This document shows, one piece after another, positions 10,267 through 19,211 of a DNA stretch of 64,000 nt. Origin of the DNA: Hyphomonadaceae bacterium (GTDB lineage: Bacteria; Pseudomonadota; Alphaproteobacteria; Caulobacterales; Aquidulcibacteraceae). Made by a program: the position numbers and the translations under genes. The stretch spans positions 56,874-120,873 of the forward strand of contig JALHOC010000001.1 of the NCBI GenBank assembly GCA_022843225.1, given 5' to 3'. Each line of letters begins with the position of its first letter. Positions within the stretch are counted from its first letter, which is position 1. The notes beneath the pieces are model-generated. The model was given only the letters and a program-made list of their open reading frames with translations. It ran no database searches and was not told the DNA's origin.

Positions 10267-11720
10267 TCTCTCCCATGACGGATCTGGCTTATTCTTGGCC
10301 GCACCTCTTCCCCGAAGTGCTCCTCGCGGGCTTTGCCCTTTTAGGCGTGTTCTTCGGCGCTCTGATGGGGGGAGATCGTCGCTTTGGACTTATATCGATC
10401 TTGGGCGTGGCGGCCTTGGTTGGCGCTGGCGTGCTCGCTATCGTGCATCAGCCGCTCGCCCCGGTTCATATTCTTCAAGGCGCGATGGTCATCGATGGCG
10501 TTGGCGTCTTCGCCAAAGCGCTGATCGCATTCGCGGCGGCGGCGACTTTGACGCTTGGCGCTGATCATTTCAACAACACCGGCGAGCGCCGCTTCGAATT
10601 CCCTATCCTGGTCGTCCTGGCGACGCTCGGCATGTTTGTAATGGTCTCGGCGCGAGACTTGATTACGCTTTATGTGGGCGTCGAGTTGCAGAGTTTGTGC
10701 GCCTATATTCTCGCGGCATGGCGTCGCGATGATGCGTACTCGTCTGAAGCCGGTCTGAAATATTTCGTGCTGAGCGCCATTGCTTCGGGCTTGCTGCTGT
10801 TCGGCGCGTCTTTCGTCTACGGCTTTACCGGCTCAATTCACTTCGACGTAATTGCATCCGTCGTGAGCGAAGGCGGTGGCGGTGTGGGCGTAATCTTTGG
10901 CCTCGTGCTGATGCTGTGCGCCCTCGGCTTCAAGATGTCGGCGGCGCCCTTCCACATGTGGACGCCAGACGTCTACGAAGGTGCGCCGACGCCGGTGACC
11001 GCGTTTTTCGCGGCGGCCCCGAAGGTGGCTGCGGTCGTGCTGATGGCGCGGCTCTTATACGAGCCATTCGCTGCGATGATCGGGCAATGGGGTCAGGTGG
11101 TCATGGCGCTATCGGCCATTTCCATGGTTTGGGGATCGTTGGGCGCGCTGCTTCAAACGAACCTCAAGCGCCTCATGGCATATTCGTCGATCACCAATAT
11201 GGGCTTTGTGTTGATGGGATTGGCGAGCGGCGGCGAGCAAGGCCCCGTTTCGGCGCTCATCTATCTGGCGCTCTATCTCCCAGCGACGATCGGAATCTTC
11301 GGACTAATCCTCTCGATGCGGCGTGAGGGATTGCCTGCGGAGACGGTGCAAGACCTCGCCGGACTAGCGAAGACCCGGGCCTGGGCGGCGGCGCTGCTCA
11401 CGATGCTATTGTTCTCAGTGGCGGGGATTCCGCCGTTTGCGGGCTTCATTGGAAAACTCTTGGTGTTGAGTGCGGCCGTTGACGCGGCGCTCTACTGGCT
11501 CGCCATCCTGGGCGGGGTCGCGGCTGTTGTCGCAGCGGCCTATTATTTGCGCCTGCTCGCGTCGATCTGGTTCAGCGCGCCGGCCGCGCCTTTGCAGCGC
11601 CCGTCTGGGGCTGTTGCGCTCACAGCCGCGACGGCTGCAATACTGAGCTTTCCCGTTCTGGTGTTCGCGCTTGGGTTCATCGAGCGTTGGGCCGAGGCAG
11701 CTGTTCGAATGAGCTTCTGA
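10263..11720 (+). CDS. nuoN: NADH-quinone oxidoreductase subunit N
   Basis: A 485-residue third antiporter-like subunit, next to NuoK in the complex I membrane arm. Family segments [17 protein letters not shown] (about residues 133-149) and [18 protein letters not shown] (about 222-239) are present, the latter with the conserved pumping lysine. The ATG at 10263 overlaps the nuoM stop; a second ATG five codons on is an alternative. Eight bases separate it from birA, so transcription probably continues. Confidence 0.97.
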   Translation: MISPMTDLAYSWPHLFPEVLLAGFALLGVFFGALMGGDRRFGLISILGVAALVGAGVLAIVHQPLAPVHILQGAMVIDGVGVFAKALIAFAAAATLTLGADHFNNTGERRFEFPILVVLATLGMFVMVSARDLITLYVGVELQSLCAYILAAWRRDDAYSSEAGLKYFVLSAIASGLLLFGASFVYGFTGSIHFDVIASVVSEGGGGVGVIFGLVLMLCALGFKMSAAPFHMWTPDVYEGAPTPVTAFFAAAPKVAAVVLMARLLYEPFAAMIGQWGQVVMALSAISMVWGSLGALLQTNLKRLMAYSSITNMGFVLMGLASGGEQGPVSALIYLALYLPATIGIFGLILSMRREGLPAETVQDLAGLAKTRAWAAALLTMLLFSVAGIPPFAGFIGKLLVLSAAVDAALYWLAILGGVAAVVAAAYYLRLLASIWFSAPAAPLQRPSGAVALTAATAAILSFPVLVFALGFIERWAEAAVRMSF

Positions 11721-11728
11721 GGAGCGCG

Positions 11729-12484
11729 ATGATCGACGGCCAAGCGCCCGTCGCGCTATTCGACGAAATTGACTCCACGCTCCTGGAGGCGCGTCGGCGC
11801 GCCGAGCGCGGCGATTCTTCCCCCGTGTGGCTGATCGCGCGGCGGCAGACCGCGGGACGTGGTCGGCGCGGGCGGACTTGGTTGAGCTTCGACGGTAACC
11901 TGCTTGCGACGCTTCTCTTTACAACAACGCGTCCGCCCGCCGAGATAGCGCTGCTGGGCTTCGTGACCGGCGTCGCCATCGCGGAAACGTTCGATACCTA
12001 CGTTGGGGTCGGTCGCGTCACGTTGAAGTGGCCGAATGACGTTTTGATCGATGGCGCCAAGGCGGCGGGCATCTTGATCGACAGCGGCTCTGTCGCGAAA
12101 GCGGGAACATGGGTTGCGCTCGCGTTCGGCGCAAATGTCGCGGCCGCGCCGGCAGCGATTGATCAGCCAACGACGAGCTTACGACAGACGCTGCCGCCAG
12201 ACGCGGCGGTGCCCGATGCGATGACGTTCTTCTCGGTCTTGCGGCCGCGGTTGGAGCACTGGGCGACGCGGCTCGCCACAGAGGGGTTTGCGCCGGTGCG
12301 GGCGGCTTGGTTGCAACGCGCACATGGCCTGGGGCGGAGCGTCAGGGTCCGCCAAGGCGAAACCGACATCGAGGGCGTCATTGCGAGCGTATCGGCGCGA
12401 GGCGAGCTTGAACTCGACACCTCGACCGGCCGGCGGTTAATCGCTGCGGGTGATGTATTCTTTCCCCAAGCCCACGTAGGATAG
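11729..12484 (+). CDS. birA: Biotin--[acetyl-CoA-carboxylase] ligase
   Basis: A 251-residue ligase that activates biotin with ATP and attaches it to the carboxyl carrier of acetyl-CoA carboxylase and other biotin enzymes. It has the biotinoyl-AMP loop GRGRRGRTW (residues 43-51) and [17 protein letters not shown] (from residue 100), where the second lysine (about 111) is the biotin-contacting one, then a C-terminal SH3-like domain. There is no N-terminal helix-turn-helix, so it is a monofunctional enzyme and not a repressor. ATG 11729 follows GAGGAG by four bases. Its place after nuoN is a conserved alphaproteobacterial arrangement. Confidence 0.95.
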   Translation: MIDGQAPVALFDEIDSTLLEARRRAERGDSSPVWLIARRQTAGRGRRGRTWLSFDGNLLATLLFTTTRPPAEIALLGFVTGVAIAETFDTYVGVGRVTLKWPNDVLIDGAKAAGILIDSGSVAKAGTWVALAFGANVAAAPAAIDQPTTSLRQTLPPDAAVPDAMTFFSVLRPRLEHWATRLATEGFAPVRAAWLQRAHGLGRSVRVRQGETDIEGVIASVSARGELELDTSTGRRLIAAGDVFFPQAHVG

Positions 12485-12488
12485 ATCC

Positions 12489-13265
12489 ATGCTGCTCGCT
12501 ATCGACGTCGGCAACACCAACACCAAGTTCGCGATCCATGATGGCGTGGATTGGCGCGGGCAGTGGCGCGCGTCCACGGATTCGAGCCGTACAGCGGATG
12601 AGTACGCGCCGTGGCTTAGCCAGATCATGGCTCTCGCCAACCTAGGGTTCGCCGATGTGAGCGCTTGCATCATCTCGACGGTAGTGCCCCAAGCGCTGTT
12701 CAACCTGCGCAACCTCTCGCGGCGCTATGTCGGCGCCGAGCCCCTCGTGGTGGGTGAGCCGAACGTGAAGCTCGGCATCGAGGTTCGCATCGACAAACCA
12801 AACGAGGCGGGCGCGGACCGTCTGGTAAACGCGGTGGGCGCTTTCATCCAATATGGCGGTCCTGCAATCGTGATCGACAGCGGCACGGCCACGACGTTCG
12901 ATATCGTCGGCCGCGACGGCGCGTTCGAGGGCGGCATCATTTTGCCGGGCATCAATCTTTCGCTGCAGGCGCTGCACGATGCGGCGGCGCGATTGCCGCG
13001 CGTGGAAATTCGCGACCCCGGTTGCGTCATTGGCAAGGACACCGTCACGGCGATGCAGTCCGGCATCTATTGGGGTTCGATCGATATGATCGAAGGCCTT
13101 TGCCGGCGCATTCGCAGCGAGTACGGTGCGCCGATGATCACGATCGCCACAGGCGGCGTTGCTTCAATCTTCGAAGGGGCGTTCCCTAGCATCGACCACT
13201 TTGACCAAGACCTCACATCACGCGGCCTGCTCGAAATCTTTAAACGGAATGGCGGCGTTCTTTGA
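12489..13265 (+). CDS. coaX: Type III pantothenate kinase
   Basis: A 258-residue ASKHA-fold kinase making 4'-phosphopantothenate, the first step of coenzyme A synthesis. It begins with the phosphate-binding motif [13 protein letters not shown], carries the potassium/pantothenate-site segment [11 protein letters not shown] (about residues 108-118) and the second phosphate motif [13 protein letters not shown] (about 128-140), all diagnostic of CoaX and not of CoaA. It lies four bases after birA and overlaps the next gene by four bases. Confidence 0.96.
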   Translation: MLLAIDVGNTNTKFAIHDGVDWRGQWRASTDSSRTADEYAPWLSQIMALANLGFADVSACIISTVVPQALFNLRNLSRRYVGAEPLVVGEPNVKLGIEVRIDKPNEAGADRLVNAVGAFIQYGGPAIVIDSGTATTFDIVGRDGAFEGGIILPGINLSLQALHDAAARLPRVEIRDPGCVIGKDTVTAMQSGIYWGSIDMIEGLCRRIRSEYGAPMITIATGGVASIFEGAFPSIDHFDQDLTSRGLLEIFKRNGGVL

Positions 13266-14935
13266 AAGCCAAGGCAAACGACGAACTCGTCTTTCTGCCG
13301 CTCGGCGGCTCAGGCGAGATCGGCATGAATCTCAATGCCTACGGCTATGGCCCGCCCGAAGAGCGGCAATGGATCATCGTCGATATCGGCGTGACCTTCG
13401 GGCGCGAGGATTCTACGCTTGGCGTTGACCTTATCCTGCCCGATCCCACCTATCTCGAAGGTGAGACTATTCTTGGCATCGTGCTAACCCACGCGCACGA
13501 AGATCACATCGGCGCTTTGGCGTGGTTGTGGCCTCGATTGAAAGCGCCAGTTTTCGCGACGCCGTTCACGGCGATCCTGGTGCGCGAAAAATTGCGCGAG
13601 CGGGGGCTGCTCGACAAGGTGAAGCTGACGGAAATTCCGCTAAAAGGCGGCCTTACGCTTGGGCCGTTTGATATTGAATACATCACGCTAACGCACTCGA
13701 TCCCGGAGCCGAATGGGCTCGCGATCCGCACGCCGCTGGGCCTTGTCTATCACACCGGCGATTGGAAAATCGATCCAGACCCGCTGATCGGCGAACTCAC
13801 CGACGACGCCAAACTGCGCGCGATGGCTGAGGAAGGCGTGCTCGCCATGGTGTGCGATTCAACCAATGTGTTCGTGGAAGGCACGTCGGGCTCCGAAGCG
13901 GATGTCCGGGAAAAGCTCACGCAAGTCGTCGGGAAATGCGCCGGCCGCGTGGCGGTGACAGCTTTTGCGTCGAACGTCGCGCGTGTTGAATCAGCGTTGT
14001 TCGCTGCCCGCGCCAGCGGACGCACGCCGTGCCTTGTCGGACGATCGATGCATCGTATCTACGGCGCTGCGCAAGCGGTGGGGTTACTCCAAGACACCCC
14101 GCGCGTCATCAATGAGGAAGAGGCGGCGGGGCTTGATCCCGCTAAGGTGCTCTATCTGTGCACAGGTAGTCAGGGCGAGCCGCGCGCCGCCTTGACGCGC
14201 ATCGCCCGGGGGGATTTTCGCAACGTCTCGCTGAAGCAGGGCGATACTGTGATCTTCTCCTCGCGCGTCATTCCCGGCAACGAGATGGCGATCCACGCCC
14301 TCTACAACGCTTTTCTGGAGCGTGGCGTGGAGCTGATCACGGCGGATGATCAACCTGTGCATGTCTCTGGTCACCCGGCGCGTGATGAATTGCGCCAGAT
14401 GTATGCGTGGGCGCGACCCAGGATCGCGATCCCCGTGCATGGCGAACGCCGCCACATCCTCGAACACGTGAAGCTCGCGCGCGAATTGCAGGTGCCGGAG
14501 GCGCTGGCGCCCAACAATGGCGACCTCATTCGGCTTGCGCCTGGTCCCGCAGCGGTCGTCGACGAGGTTCCGTCCGGTCGATTGTATGTCGATGGCGGCG
14601 TCTTGATCGAAGCCGAAGACGATGCGCTGAAGGACCGCAAACGCCTCGCCGCCGAGGGGGCAGTCAACGTGTCTCTGGCCGTGAGCGCCAAGAACGCTAT
14701 TCTGGCTGGGCCGAATGTCACGGTACGCGGACTTTCCATGAGCGACGACGAAGAGTTCGAGCTGGCGGTGGAGGATTTGGAGCGAACAGCGGAGGCCGCC
14801 TGGGCGAAACTGTCTCATGCTGAGCGTGGCGAAGACGAGACGGTTGAAGCGACTTTAGTGCGCGCAGTGCGAAAGGCGGCGGATCGCCTGTGGAAGAAGA
14901 AGCCACTGGTCGATGTGAGCGTGTTGCGGCTTTAG
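13262..14935 (+). CDS. rnj: Ribonuclease J
   Basis: A 557-residue metallo-beta-lactamase/beta-CASP nuclease acting in rRNA maturation and mRNA decay (5'-3' exonuclease and endonuclease). The zinc motif HAHEDH is at residues 77-82, with further metal residues in LTHSIPEP and [10 protein letters not shown]. The beta-CASP segment includes [16 protein letters not shown] and the C-terminal [11 protein letters not shown]. Translation starts at TTG 13262, overlapping the coaX stop (TTGA). The coaX-RNase J-mce order is usual in alphaproteobacteria. Confidence 0.95.
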   Translation: MKAKANDELVFLPLGGSGEIGMNLNAYGYGPPEERQWIIVDIGVTFGREDSTLGVDLILPDPTYLEGETILGIVLTHAHEDHIGALAWLWPRLKAPVFATPFTAILVREKLRERGLLDKVKLTEIPLKGGLTLGPFDIEYITLTHSIPEPNGLAIRTPLGLVYHTGDWKIDPDPLIGELTDDAKLRAMAEEGVLAMVCDSTNVFVEGTSGSEADVREKLTQVVGKCAGRVAVTAFASNVARVESALFAARASGRTPCLVGRSMHRIYGAAQAVGLLQDTPRVINEEEAAGLDPAKVLYLCTGSQGEPRAALTRIARGDFRNVSLKQGDTVIFSSRVIPGNEMAIHALYNAFLERGVELITADDQPVHVSGHPARDELRQMYAWARPRIAIPVHGERRHILEHVKLARELQVPEALAPNNGDLIRLAPGPAAVVDEVPSGRLYVDGGVLIEAEDDALKDRKRLAAEGAVNVSLAVSAKNAILAGPNVTVRGLSMSDDEEFELAVEDLERTAEAAWAKLSHAERGEDETVEATLVRAVRKAADRLWKKKPLVDVSVLRL

Positions 14936-14964
14936 TCTTTCGCTGGGGCGCGAGGAGAAGGATG

Positions 14965-15387
14965 ATGATCGGACGTTTGAACCATGTGGGCGTGGCGGTG
15001 CCCTCCATCGAAGCGGCGAAGCAAACCTATCGTGACCTCTATGGCGTTGCAGACAGCGCCATCACGGAAACGCGCGAGCTTGCCGCGCAGGGTGTGAAGT
15101 ACGCGTTTGTGAATGTCGCCAACAGCCAGATCGAGTTGATCGAACCCTTGGGTGAAAACTCCCCCATCCTGAAGTTCCTCGAGCGCAACCCTGCTGGCGG
15201 GCAGCATCATGTGTGTTTCGAGGTCCCAAACATTTACGCCGCGCGCGATGAGATGCTGGCAAGGGGTGCGACCGTCCTGAATGAGCCGCGCATCGGCGCG
15301 CATGGCACGCCGATCATTTTCATTCACCCAAAGAATTCGAACGGCGTGCTTATCGAATTGATGGAAACGCCGAAGGGTACGCACTGA
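14965..15387 (+). CDS. mce: Methylmalonyl-CoA epimerase
   Basis: A 140-residue glyoxalase/vicinal-oxygen-chelate protein that interconverts the (S) and (R) forms of methylmalonyl-CoA in propionate use. Metal-site residues fit: His in GRLNHVGVAVPS near the start, His in GQHHVCFEV (about residue 79), and Glu in VLIELMETP near the end. Two adjacent ATG codons (14962, 14965) follow GAGGAGAAGG; I chose the second for its spacing. It overlaps the DUF1467 gene by one base. Confidence 0.93.
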   Translation: MIGRLNHVGVAVPSIEAAKQTYRDLYGVADSAITETRELAAQGVKYAFVNVANSQIELIEPLGENSPILKFLERNPAGGQHHVCFEVPNIYAARDEMLARGATVLNEPRIGAHGTPIIFIHPKNSNGVLIELMETPKGTH

Positions 15388-15632
15388 TGACCCTTTTCTT
15401 AGGGATCGCCATCTACATCATCCTCTGGTGGTTGACCTTCTTCGCCATGTTGCCGATCGGCGCGCAAAGTCTACACGAGGCCGACGAACCGGCCGCGCCA
15501 GGCGTGGAACGCGGCGCGCCGCGTGCGCCGCGATTGGTCCTGAAAATGCTTTGGGCTGCGGGCATCGCGGCAGTTTTGTGGCTTTTCGTGGCATGGGCTA
15601 TCTCGGTTGATCTGTTCCGAGCGCGCGGCTGA
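15387..15632 (+). CDS. DUF1467 family small membrane protein
   Basis: An 81-residue protein with two hydrophobic helices, residues about 2-24 and 51-74, joined by a loop with GAQSLHEADEPAAPG and AP-rich wording. WWLTFFAMLPIGAQS is the usual DUF1467 signature. The function is unknown. The one-base overlap with mce and the position just before proS recur in alphaproteobacteria, which supports its being a real gene despite its size. Confidence 0.88.
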   Translation: MTLFLGIAIYIILWWLTFFAMLPIGAQSLHEADEPAAPGVERGAPRAPRLVLKMLWAAGIAAVLWLFVAWAISVDLFRARG

Positions 15633-15699
15633 AGCGCACGCGTTGCGAGGCGGCCCGGCGCAGTCTATGCACAGGCCCCGAAAGGACTGATGTACGCCC

Positions 15700-17229
15700 A
15701 TGCATGCGCTCAAAGTCACGCGCGCCGAGGATTTCCCCGAATGGTATCAGGCTGTCGTGCGCGACGCCGATCTGGCGGAGCTGTCGCCGACGCGCGGCTG
15801 TATGATCATCAAGCCGTGGGGATACGGCATCTGGGAGCGCATCCAGGGCGAACTAGACCGCCGTATCAAGGCCGCCGGCTGCGAGAACTACTACTTCCCG
15901 ATGATGATCCCGCTGTCCTTCATTGCCAAGGAAGCTGAGCACGTTGACGGCTTCGCCAAGGAAATGGCTGTGGTGACGCATCATCGGCTTAAGGCTGTAG
16001 ATGGGACGCTGAAGCCCGACCCCGACGCCGAGCTGACCGAGCCGCTAATCCTGCGGCCGACCTCGGAAACGATCATTGGTGATGCGTTCAGCCGCTGGAT
16101 CAAATCGTATCGCGATCTACCGCTGATGCTCAATCAATGGGCCAACATCGTGCGTTGGGAAATGCGCACGCGCATGTTCTTGCGCACTGCCGAATTCCTT
16201 TGGCAGGAAGGGCACACGGCGCACGCTGACAAGGCCGAGGCGATTAGCGAGACCATGCGTGCGCTGGAAATGTATCGCGCCTTTTCTGAAGATTTCCTCG
16301 CCCTGCCGGTGGTCGCGGGAGAGAAACCGGAAAACGAACGCTTTCCGGGCGCAGTTTCCACCTTCTCGATTGAAGCCATGATGCAAGATGGCAAGGCGCT
16401 GCAGGCTGGCACCTCGCATTATCTAGGCACGCACTTCGCGGAAGCTCAGAACATTCGCTACCAGGATAAGGATGGTGGCATGACGCTCGCGCACACGACG
16501 TCTTGGGGCGTGTCTACCCGTCTCATCGGCGGCGTGATCATGACCCATGGCGATGACGATGGTTTGCGTACGCCGCCTGCCTTGGCGCCTCGGCAAGTTG
16601 TCATTGTGCCGATGTTGCGCGGTAAGCCGGAAGACGATGATCTCAAGGCGTACTGCGCGAGTCTTGCGGCGGAGCTTGGCGCGCTGAACGTGTTCGGCGC
16701 GCCCTTGCGGGCGTTGGTGGACGTGAAAGACGCACGGCCGGCGGACAAACGCTGGGATTGGGTGCGCCGCGGCGCCCCCTTGATTTGCGAAATAGGTCCG
16801 CGTGACGCTGCGGGCGGCCAGGTTACCTTCATCAAACGCAACGCTTTGCGTGAGGGTGAGAAGGTGAAGTCGCACACGTTGTCGCGCGCGGATTTCGTCG
16901 CGCAAGCCGACGTGCTGCTGCGAGGCATGCAAAAAGAGCTGTTCAATGAAGCCAAGGCGCGGCTCGACGGCAACATCCGCGACGGCTTTGCGAACTTCGC
17001 TGATCTGGAGCGTTATTTCGGCGAAGACAAAGAAGGCGAGTTCAAGGGTTGGGCGCGGGTGCATTGGGCAAAGCCCACGGGCGCAGCGCTTGAGGAGGTC
17101 GGCCAGCGGCTGAAGGCGCTGAAGCTCACCATCCGCAACGCGCCGCTGCAACAACCTGCGTCGTTCGGCGCTTGTATCTTCACGGGCGCGTCTGCAGTGG
17201 AAGAGATTTTGATCGCACGGTCTTATTGA
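15700..17229 (+). CDS. proS: Prolyl-tRNA synthetase, archaeal/eukaryotic type (ProS type 3)
   Basis: A 509-residue class II synthetase charging tRNA-Pro. Its wording is that of the archaeal/eukaryotic group: RGCMIIKPWGYGIWERIQ near the start, motif 2 RWEMRTRMFLRTAEFLWQEGH, then HTTSWGVSTRLIGGVIMTHG followed by DDDGLRTPP, a KGAP-like WVRRGAPL, and a C-terminal domain ending in Tyr (IARSY). It lacks the bacterial INS editing insertion. The C-terminal zinc module keeps only one of the usual cysteines (ACIFTG). Most alphaproteobacteria, as I recall, hold the shorter bacterial type 2 enzyme (about 440 residues) in this slot. It overlaps lolC by one base. Confidence 0.94.
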   Translation: MHALKVTRAEDFPEWYQAVVRDADLAELSPTRGCMIIKPWGYGIWERIQGELDRRIKAAGCENYYFPMMIPLSFIAKEAEHVDGFAKEMAVVTHHRLKAVDGTLKPDPDAELTEPLILRPTSETIIGDAFSRWIKSYRDLPLMLNQWANIVRWEMRTRMFLRTAEFLWQEGHTAHADKAEAISETMRALEMYRAFSEDFLALPVVAGEKPENERFPGAVSTFSIEAMMQDGKALQAGTSHYLGTHFAEAQNIRYQDKDGGMTLAHTTSWGVSTRLIGGVIMTHGDDDGLRTPPALAPRQVVIVPMLRGKPEDDDLKAYCASLAAELGALNVFGAPLRALVDVKDARPADKRWDWVRRGAPLICEIGPRDAAGGQVTFIKRNALREGEKVKSHTLSRADFVAQADVLLRGMQKELFNEAKARLDGNIRDGFANFADLERYFGEDKEGEFKGWARVHWAKPTGAALEEVGQRLKALKLTIRNAPLQQPASFGACIFTGASAVEEILIARSY

Positions 17230-18500
17230 TGTCGGGCCGCTCCGCTCCCTTCGGTCTGTTTGAGCGCATGCTCGCTGGCCGCTATCTGCGCGCGAAGCGT
17301 CAATATGGCGGCGTCGCGCTCATCTCGGTGATTTCGGTCGTGGCGATCACGTTGGCGGTGATGGCGCTGATCATCACCATGTCCGTGATGAACGGGTTCC
17401 GCGAGACCTTGCTCTCGAGGATTCTGGGCGTGAACGGGCATGTCTATGTCGATGTGCAGAACCTGCCGGGCTCCGAGGTGGAGCGCTTGCGGCAGCTGGT
17501 GGCTCAGACGCCTGACGCCCTGCATGTGACGCCGATCATCAACGCTCAGGGTTTGGCGACGGCCGACGGCTTGGCGCAGGGTGTGGTCGTGCGCGGCATT
17601 CCGCGCGCCGAACTCGCGGCGTTACCGATTGTAGCTGAGAGCATTCGTCCCGGCGGCGGGCTGGATGGATTTGAGGGCATTGAATCGCCCACCATACTGC
17701 TTGGCGATCGCCTGGCGGGTTCGCTCGGCGTGATGGAAGGCATGGCGGTGTCTATTCTGTCGCCGCAAGGGGCGGCGACGCCGTTTGGGCTGACGCCGCG
17801 ACGCAAATCGTTCCTGATCGGCGGGGTGTTCAGCGTCGGCATGGCTGAATACGATTCTGCGCTCGTTTATATGCCGCTGGAGCAGGCGCAAATCCTTTTC
17901 AGTCGCGGCGACGGCGCTGATGAATTGGAAATTCGCATCAATGATCCTGATCGCACCATGGCGTTCATGATGGAGCTGCGCTCGCGGCTGGGGCCTGATG
18001 TGCTCATCTATGATTGGCGCGCGAAGAGCCAAGGGCTTTCGGATGCTTTGGTGGTCGAGCGCAACGTGATGCGGCTGATCCTGATGATTCTTGTCGCGAT
18101 CGCGGCGTTGAACATCGTCACCGGCCTCATCATGTTGGTGAAAAACAAGAGCCGCGATATCGCGATCTTACGCACGATGGGCGCCACAAAGGGCGCGATC
18201 ATGCGTATCTTCTTCATGGCGAGCGCTTCGCTCGGGCTTCTGGGGCTTGGTCTTGGCCTGCTACTCGGCATCGGCTTCTGTCTGAATATCGAGGCGATCC
18301 AGAATGCGGTCCAGGCATTGACGGGTTTCGATCTCTTCCCGGGCACCGTCTATTCGCTGGAGACGCTGCCGGCGCGCGTCGAATGGAGCGAGGTCGCGTT
18401 GATTTCGTTCTTTACCATCCTGGTCACTTTCGTATCGACGCTGGTGACGTCGGCCTGGGCCTCGCGCTTCGATCCGGTGGAGGCGCTGCGCTATGAGTAA
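17229..18500 (+). CDS. lolC: Lipoprotein-releasing ABC transporter permease LolC/LolE
   Basis: A 423-residue inner-membrane permease that, with LolD, extracts outer-membrane lipoproteins for transfer to the periplasmic carrier. It has an N-terminal helix (about residues 25-50, with SVISVVAITLAVMALIITMS), a large periplasmic MacB-like domain, and three C-terminal helices of the FtsX family from about residue 275, including ILRTMGATKGAIMRIFF. One permease gene serves here for LolC and LolE, as in other alphaproteobacteria. ATG 17229 shares a base with the proS stop; the longer frame from 17172 is the shadow of proS. Confidence 0.93.
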   Translation: MSGRSAPFGLFERMLAGRYLRAKRQYGGVALISVISVVAITLAVMALIITMSVMNGFRETLLSRILGVNGHVYVDVQNLPGSEVERLRQLVAQTPDALHVTPIINAQGLATADGLAQGVVVRGIPRAELAALPIVAESIRPGGGLDGFEGIESPTILLGDRLAGSLGVMEGMAVSILSPQGAATPFGLTPRRKSFLIGGVFSVGMAEYDSALVYMPLEQAQILFSRGDGADELEIRINDPDRTMAFMMELRSRLGPDVLIYDWRAKSQGLSDALVVERNVMRLILMILVAIAALNIVTGLIMLVKNKSRDIAILRTMGATKGAIMRIFFMASASLGLLGLGLGLLLGIGFCLNIEAIQNAVQALTGFDLFPGTVYSLETLPARVEWSEVALISFFTILVTFVSTLVTSAWASRFDPVEALRYE

Positions 18501-19179
18501 CGCGCCTGTCTTGCGCCTGAGCGGCTTGGAGCGCCGGTTCAAGTCCGGTAGCGACGAGCTCGTTGTTCTTAACGGCGTCAATCTCGACATCATGCCCGGC
18601 GAGATTGTCGGCCTTATTGGCCCATCAGGTTCTGGCAAATCGTCGCTGCTGCACGCGGCCGGCTTGTTGGAGCGGCCCAATGGCGGCGATGTGCAAATCG
18701 CGGGTGTTTCGGCTTGGCCTCTCAGCGATGACGCGCGCACTGAAATTCGGCGCAACCGCATTGGGTTTGTCTACCAATTCCACCACCTACTGCCCGAGTT
18801 CGACGCTCTGCAGAACGTGTCGCTCCCCGCTCTGATCGCGGGACGGCCCAGGCGCGAGGCGGAGACTGAGGCGGAGCGTTTGCTGGGGGTCATGGGGCTG
18901 CAGGCGCGCATTCGTCACCAACCCGCGCAGCTCTCGGGCGGTGAGCAGCAACGCGTCGCCATAGCGCGCGCCATGGTGAACAATCCCGTGCTGATCCTCG
19001 CCGACGAGCCGACGGGTAATCTCGATCCCGATACCTCAACCGTAGTGTTCGGGGCGCTCTCGGATCTGGTGCGCAAGGAGGGTGCGGCGGCGCTCATCGC
19101 GACCCACAATATGGAACTCGCGAAGTTCATGGATCGCGTTATGGCGCTCGACCACGGCAAGCTGGTGCGGCGGAACTAG
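18493..19179 (+). CDS. lolD: Lipoprotein-releasing ABC transporter ATP-binding protein
   Basis: A 228-residue ATPase of the Lol system. Walker [10 protein letters not shown] (about residues 43-51), Q-loop [16 protein letters not shown], signature [14 protein letters not shown] (about 144-157), Walker [14 protein letters not shown] and the switch histidine in IATHNMEL are all intact. The [16 protein letters not shown]-type Q-loop is characteristic of LolD among the MacB-type ATPases. It overlaps lolC by eight bases, so the pair is translated together. Confidence 0.95.
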   Translation: MSNAPVLRLSGLERRFKSGSDELVVLNGVNLDIMPGEIVGLIGPSGSGKSSLLHAAGLLERPNGGDVQIAGVSAWPLSDDARTEIRRNRIGFVYQFHHLLPEFDALQNVSLPALIAGRPRREAETEAERLLGVMGLQARIRHQPAQLSGGEQQRVAIARAMVNNPVLILADEPTGNLDPDTSTVVFGALSDLVRKEGAAALIATHNMELAKFMDRVMALDHGKLVRRN

Positions 19180-19211
19180 CCACACGCTAGGATCGGGCGG
19201 AAGCGAATCAC

